Part shown: piece by piece, positions 58,091-64,000 of the stretch | How positions within the stretch are numbered: position 1 is the stretch's first letter | Layout: every line of letters begins with the position of its first letter | NCBI GenBank assembly: GCA_041390625.1 | Contig: JAWKPM010000006.1 | Span: 140,407 to 204,406 of the forward strand | Direction: 5' to 3' | DNA from: RBC038 sp041390625 | GTDB taxonomy: Bacteria; Chloroflexota; Dehalococcoidia; UBA2979 | DNA: 64,000 bases | Program-made: the position numbers and the translations under genes | The notes under the pieces: generated by a model | Told to the model about the DNA's origin: nothing | Seen by the model: only the letters and a program-made list of their open reading frames with translations | Database searches by the model: none

Positions 58091-60000
58091 TCAGGCCGAC
58101 GCCGGCTTCAGGATGACGACCGACAGCGGCGGCAGGCTCATGACGATCGAGCGCTCGCGTCCGTGCCACTCGGTCGGCTCGGCCATGTATGTCGTCGAGA
58201 TCGAGAAGTCGCTGCCGCCGTAGATCGCGGCGTCGGTGTTCAGCGCCAGCTCCCAGCGGGTGCCCGACGGCACGCCGACGCGGTAGCCGCTGCGCGGGAC
58301 CGGCGTGAGGTTGCAGGCGACCAGCAACTGGTTCTCCGGGTCGGTGGCGTGGCGCACGAAGGCAACCACGACGTTCGAGGTGTCGGAGGCCTCGATCCAC
58401 TCGAAGCCGCCGCCCTCGAAGTCGACCTCGTAGAGGGCGGGCTCGGCGCGGTAGAGCGCGTTGAGGTCGGAGACGAGCTTCTGGAGGCCGGCGTGCGGCT
58501 CGAAGTCGAGCAGGTGCCAGTCGAGTGAGTGAGCGTGGTTCCACTCGTCCCACTGTCCGAACTCGGAGCCCATGAAGAGCAGCTTCTTGCCGGGGTGCGT
58601 CCACATGTAGGCGTAGAGGGCGCGGAGATTGGCGAACTTCTGCCAGTCGTCGCCCGGCATCTTGCGGAGCATCGAGCCCTTCCCGTGCACGACCTCGTCG
58701 TGTGAGAAGGGCAGCACGAAGTTCTCGTGGAACGCGTACAGGAGGCTGAAGGTCAGCTCGCCGAGGTGGTACGGGCGGTGGATCGGGTCACGCTCGATGA
58801 ACTGGAGCGTGTCGTGCATCCAGCCCATGTTCCACTTGTAGCCGAAGCCCAGTCCGCCGAGATGCGTCGGTCGGGAGACCATCGGCCAGGAGGTCGACTC
58901 CTCGGCGATCATCATCACGTCGCCGTGCTCGCGGTAGACGGTCTCGTTCAGCCAGCGGAGGAAGTCGATGGCCTCGATGTTCTCGCGGCCGCCGTACTCG
59001 TTCGGCAGCCAGGCGTCGGCGGCGCGGGAGTAGTCGCGGTAGAGCATCGAGGCGACGGCGTCGACGCGCAGCCCGTCGAGGTGGTAGCGCTCGAACCAGA
59101 AGAGGGCGTTCGCGAGCAGGAAGTTCGCGACCTCCGTGCGGCGGTAGTTGAAGATGTACGTGCCCCAGTCGGGGTGCTCGCCGAGCCTCGGATCCGCGTG
59201 CTCGTACAGGTGAGTGCCGTCGAAGAGCCCGAGGCCGTGCTGGTCCTTCGGGAAGTGCGCCGGCACCCAGTCCACGATCACGCCGATGCCGGCCTGGTGC
59301 AGCGCATCGACGAGCGCCATGAAGTCCTGCGGCGTGCCGAAGCGGCTGGTCGGCGCGAAGTACGACAGCGTCTGGTAGCCCCACGAGGCATCGAGGGGGT
59401 GCTCGGCGACCGGCAGGAACTCGACGTGGGTGAAGCCGAGGCGCGTCACATACTCCACGAGGCGCGGCGCGAGCTCGCGGTACGAGAGCCACTCGTCAGG
59501 CTCCGCGCCACGCATCCACGAGCCGAGGTGCACCTCGTAGACGGCGATCGGTGCATCGAGGGCGTTGCGCTCGGAGCGCGATGACATCCAGTCCTCGTCC
59601 GCCCATGCGTAGCCGCCGATGTCCCACACCACGGAGGCGCTCGCCGGTCGGACCTCGGCGTGGAAGGCGAACGGGTCGGCCTTCTCGACGCGGGCGTGAC
59701 CGTCGGCCTGGAGGACGCTGAACTTGTACTTCGCGCCCTGCTCCAGGCCGGGGACGAAGATCTCCCAGATGCCGGCCTGCGGCCGGAAGCGCATCGGGTG
59801 CTTGCGGGCGTCCCAGTCGTTGAAGTCACCAATCAGCGAGACCTCACGGGCGTTCGGTGCCCACACGGCAAAGCCAATGCCGGGACGACCACCGAGGGTC
59901 ATCGGGTGAGCGCCGAGCTTCTCGAAGACACGCATGTGCGTGCCCTCGGCGAGGAGATGGAGGTCCATCTCCCCCAGGACGTCGGGTGTGCGAGATGTCG

Positions 60001-60004
<4 letters not shown>
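58091..60004 (-). CDS. glgB: 1,4-alpha-glucan branching enzyme
   Basis: The 637-residue GH13 enzyme has an N-terminal CBM48 domain (about 35-120, FAVWAPNAREVSLIGDFNDW). The core contains EVHLGSWMRG, YQTLSYFAPTSRFGTPQDFM, DGLRVDAVASMLYRDYSR (nucleophile), VMMIAEESTSWPMVS (acid/base) and LPFSHDEVVHGKGSML (third Asp). It makes alpha-1,6 branches in glucan formed by GlgE or glycogen synthase. The start ATG at 60004 overlaps the upstream stop by 4 bp (ATGA); the longer frame to 61594 is an overprint. Confidence 0.95.
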
Positions 60005-63293
<3,289 letters not shown>

Positions 63294-63297
<4 letters not shown>

Positions 63298-64000
63298 GCG
63301 TAGGCCTCTACCCCTGCTTCGTTCCCCACTCGACCTTCGAAGGTGAAGACGTGCGCCACGGCCACGCGCGGGTCGAGGCGCACGAAGTTCCACTCGCCTT
63401 GCCAGAGGTAGCGCCGGCCCTCGAGGAGGTCGTGCACCACGAATGGCTCACTCGGCGAGAGCCCCAGCGCCTCGAGCGGCAGCCCGACGTGTCCCTCCTG
63501 CGTGCCGTGCACATCGACGTTCACGATCGTGAGCACGTGCCCACCGCCTTCGGGATCGCTCTTCACGAAGGCGACGATCTGGTCGTTGTCGATCGGCAGG
63601 AACCATACGTCGTGGTTGAACTGCATGGCACGGTGCTCGCGCCGGATCTCGTTCAGGCGGCTGATCTCGGCCTTGATGTTCCCGGGCGCGTCCCAGTCGC
63701 GAACCTTGACCTGGTACTTCTCGGAGTCGGCGTACTCCTCGGTGCCGGGCACCGGGTCGCCCTCGCAGAGCTCGAAGCCGCTGTAGATGCCATACGTCGG
63801 TCCGAGGGTGGCGGCGAGCGTCGCGCGCACGAGGAAGGCGGGGCGGCCACCGACCTGCAGGTACTCGTGCAGGATGTCCGGCGTGTTGACGAAGAGGTTG
63901 GCGCGCATGAACTCGGAGACGGGCGGCGTCGTCAGCTCCGTGAAGTACTCAACGATCTCGGCCTTCGAGTTGCGCCAGGTGAAGTAGGAGTAGGACTGGT
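63294..64000 (-). CDS. glgE: Alpha-1,4-glucan:maltose-1-phosphate maltosyltransferase (partial, 5' end outside window)
   Basis: About 235 C-terminal codons are present; the frame stays open to the right edge. The visible part reads QSYSYFTWRNSKAEIVEYFTEL, then FMRANLFVNTPDILHEYLQVGG, GIYSGFELCEG and ISRLNEIRREHRAMQ, which are hallmarks of the C-terminal half of GlgE. The enzyme extends alpha-1,4-glucan with maltosyl units from maltose-1-phosphate. The catalytic residues lie outside the window. The TGA stop overlaps the GTG of treS-mak by 4 bp, so it is the upstream cistron. The promoter must be to the right of the window. Confidence 0.93.

Overview
The window is about 70% GC by eye and densely coded on both strands. 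I place 59 protein genes, two of them running off the ends. No gap between genes exceeds about 230 bases, and I found no tRNA, rRNA, insertion sequence, prophage or CRISPR array. The gene mix suggests Chloroflexota or, less likely, Actinomycetota: F420-type luciferase-like oxidoreductases, tandem CaiB CoA-transferases, DinB-fold proteins, an ECF42 sigma factor, a DUF3090 protein, GlgE/TreYZ/TreS carbohydrate genes, and MurB. The phylum is inference.

Layout. 1-6.3 kb: partial zinc-ribbon NUDIX gene, an exported anchored protein, acyl-CoA dehydrogenase, serine hydrolase, DinB protein and a two-domain kinase. 6.4-9.3 kb: a fused AccD-AccA carboxyltransferase behind a 14-bp palindrome, then an LLM oxidoreductase. 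9.5-18.2 kb: DEAD-box helicase, two MFS transporters, PurU, a selenium redox unit, dienelactone hydrolase and a DUF192 lipoprotein. 18.2-21 kb: unknown protein, CorA/ZntB transporter, HDOD protein. 30.6-21 kb (minus strand): two CaiB CoA-transferases, enoyl-CoA hydratase, DinB, PncC, M1 aminopeptidase, TlpA-like redoxin, alpha/beta hydrolase and HAD protein. 30.7-43.5 kb: aminotransferase, VOC, FabL-like reductase, ABM protein, LysM lipoprotein, IlvD, universal stress protein, DUF3090, amidase, YCII plus ECF42 sigma, Tag-like glycosylase and MurB. 43.5-51.6 kb: a TreT-like glycosyltransferase, HU, SDR, MFS, M23 peptidase, a second LLM oxidoreductase and an M42 peptidase. 64-51.6 kb (minus strand): a glycan/trehalose operon glgE, treS-maltokinase, glgB, GH57 glucanotransferase, treZ, treY, nearly all joined by 4-bp start/stop overlaps.

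Most notable points. (1) A redoxin gene has an in-frame UGA exactly where the first active-site Cys of a W-C-P-Y-C motif belongs, so the site reads U-P-Y-C. A 7-bp hairpin with a G-first loop lies 21 nt downstream, as expected of a bacterial SECIS. The next gene also has an in-frame UGA after CCGNHGQPGC, again followed by a SECIS-like hairpin, and continues into a His-rich tail. I read these as two adjacent selenoproteins; the second may be an undescribed family. (2) The octamer CCTCGATG/CATCGAGG occurs about 90 times, roughly 40 times more than base composition predicts, in all frames, on both strands and between genes. It appears to force rare codons and is asymmetric between strands. (3) Seven genes lack a Shine-Dalgarno sequence and have a -10-like hexamer 6-7 nt before the start codon, which indicates leaderless mRNAs. 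(4) TAG is the most common stop codon (33 of 59), unusual at this GC content.
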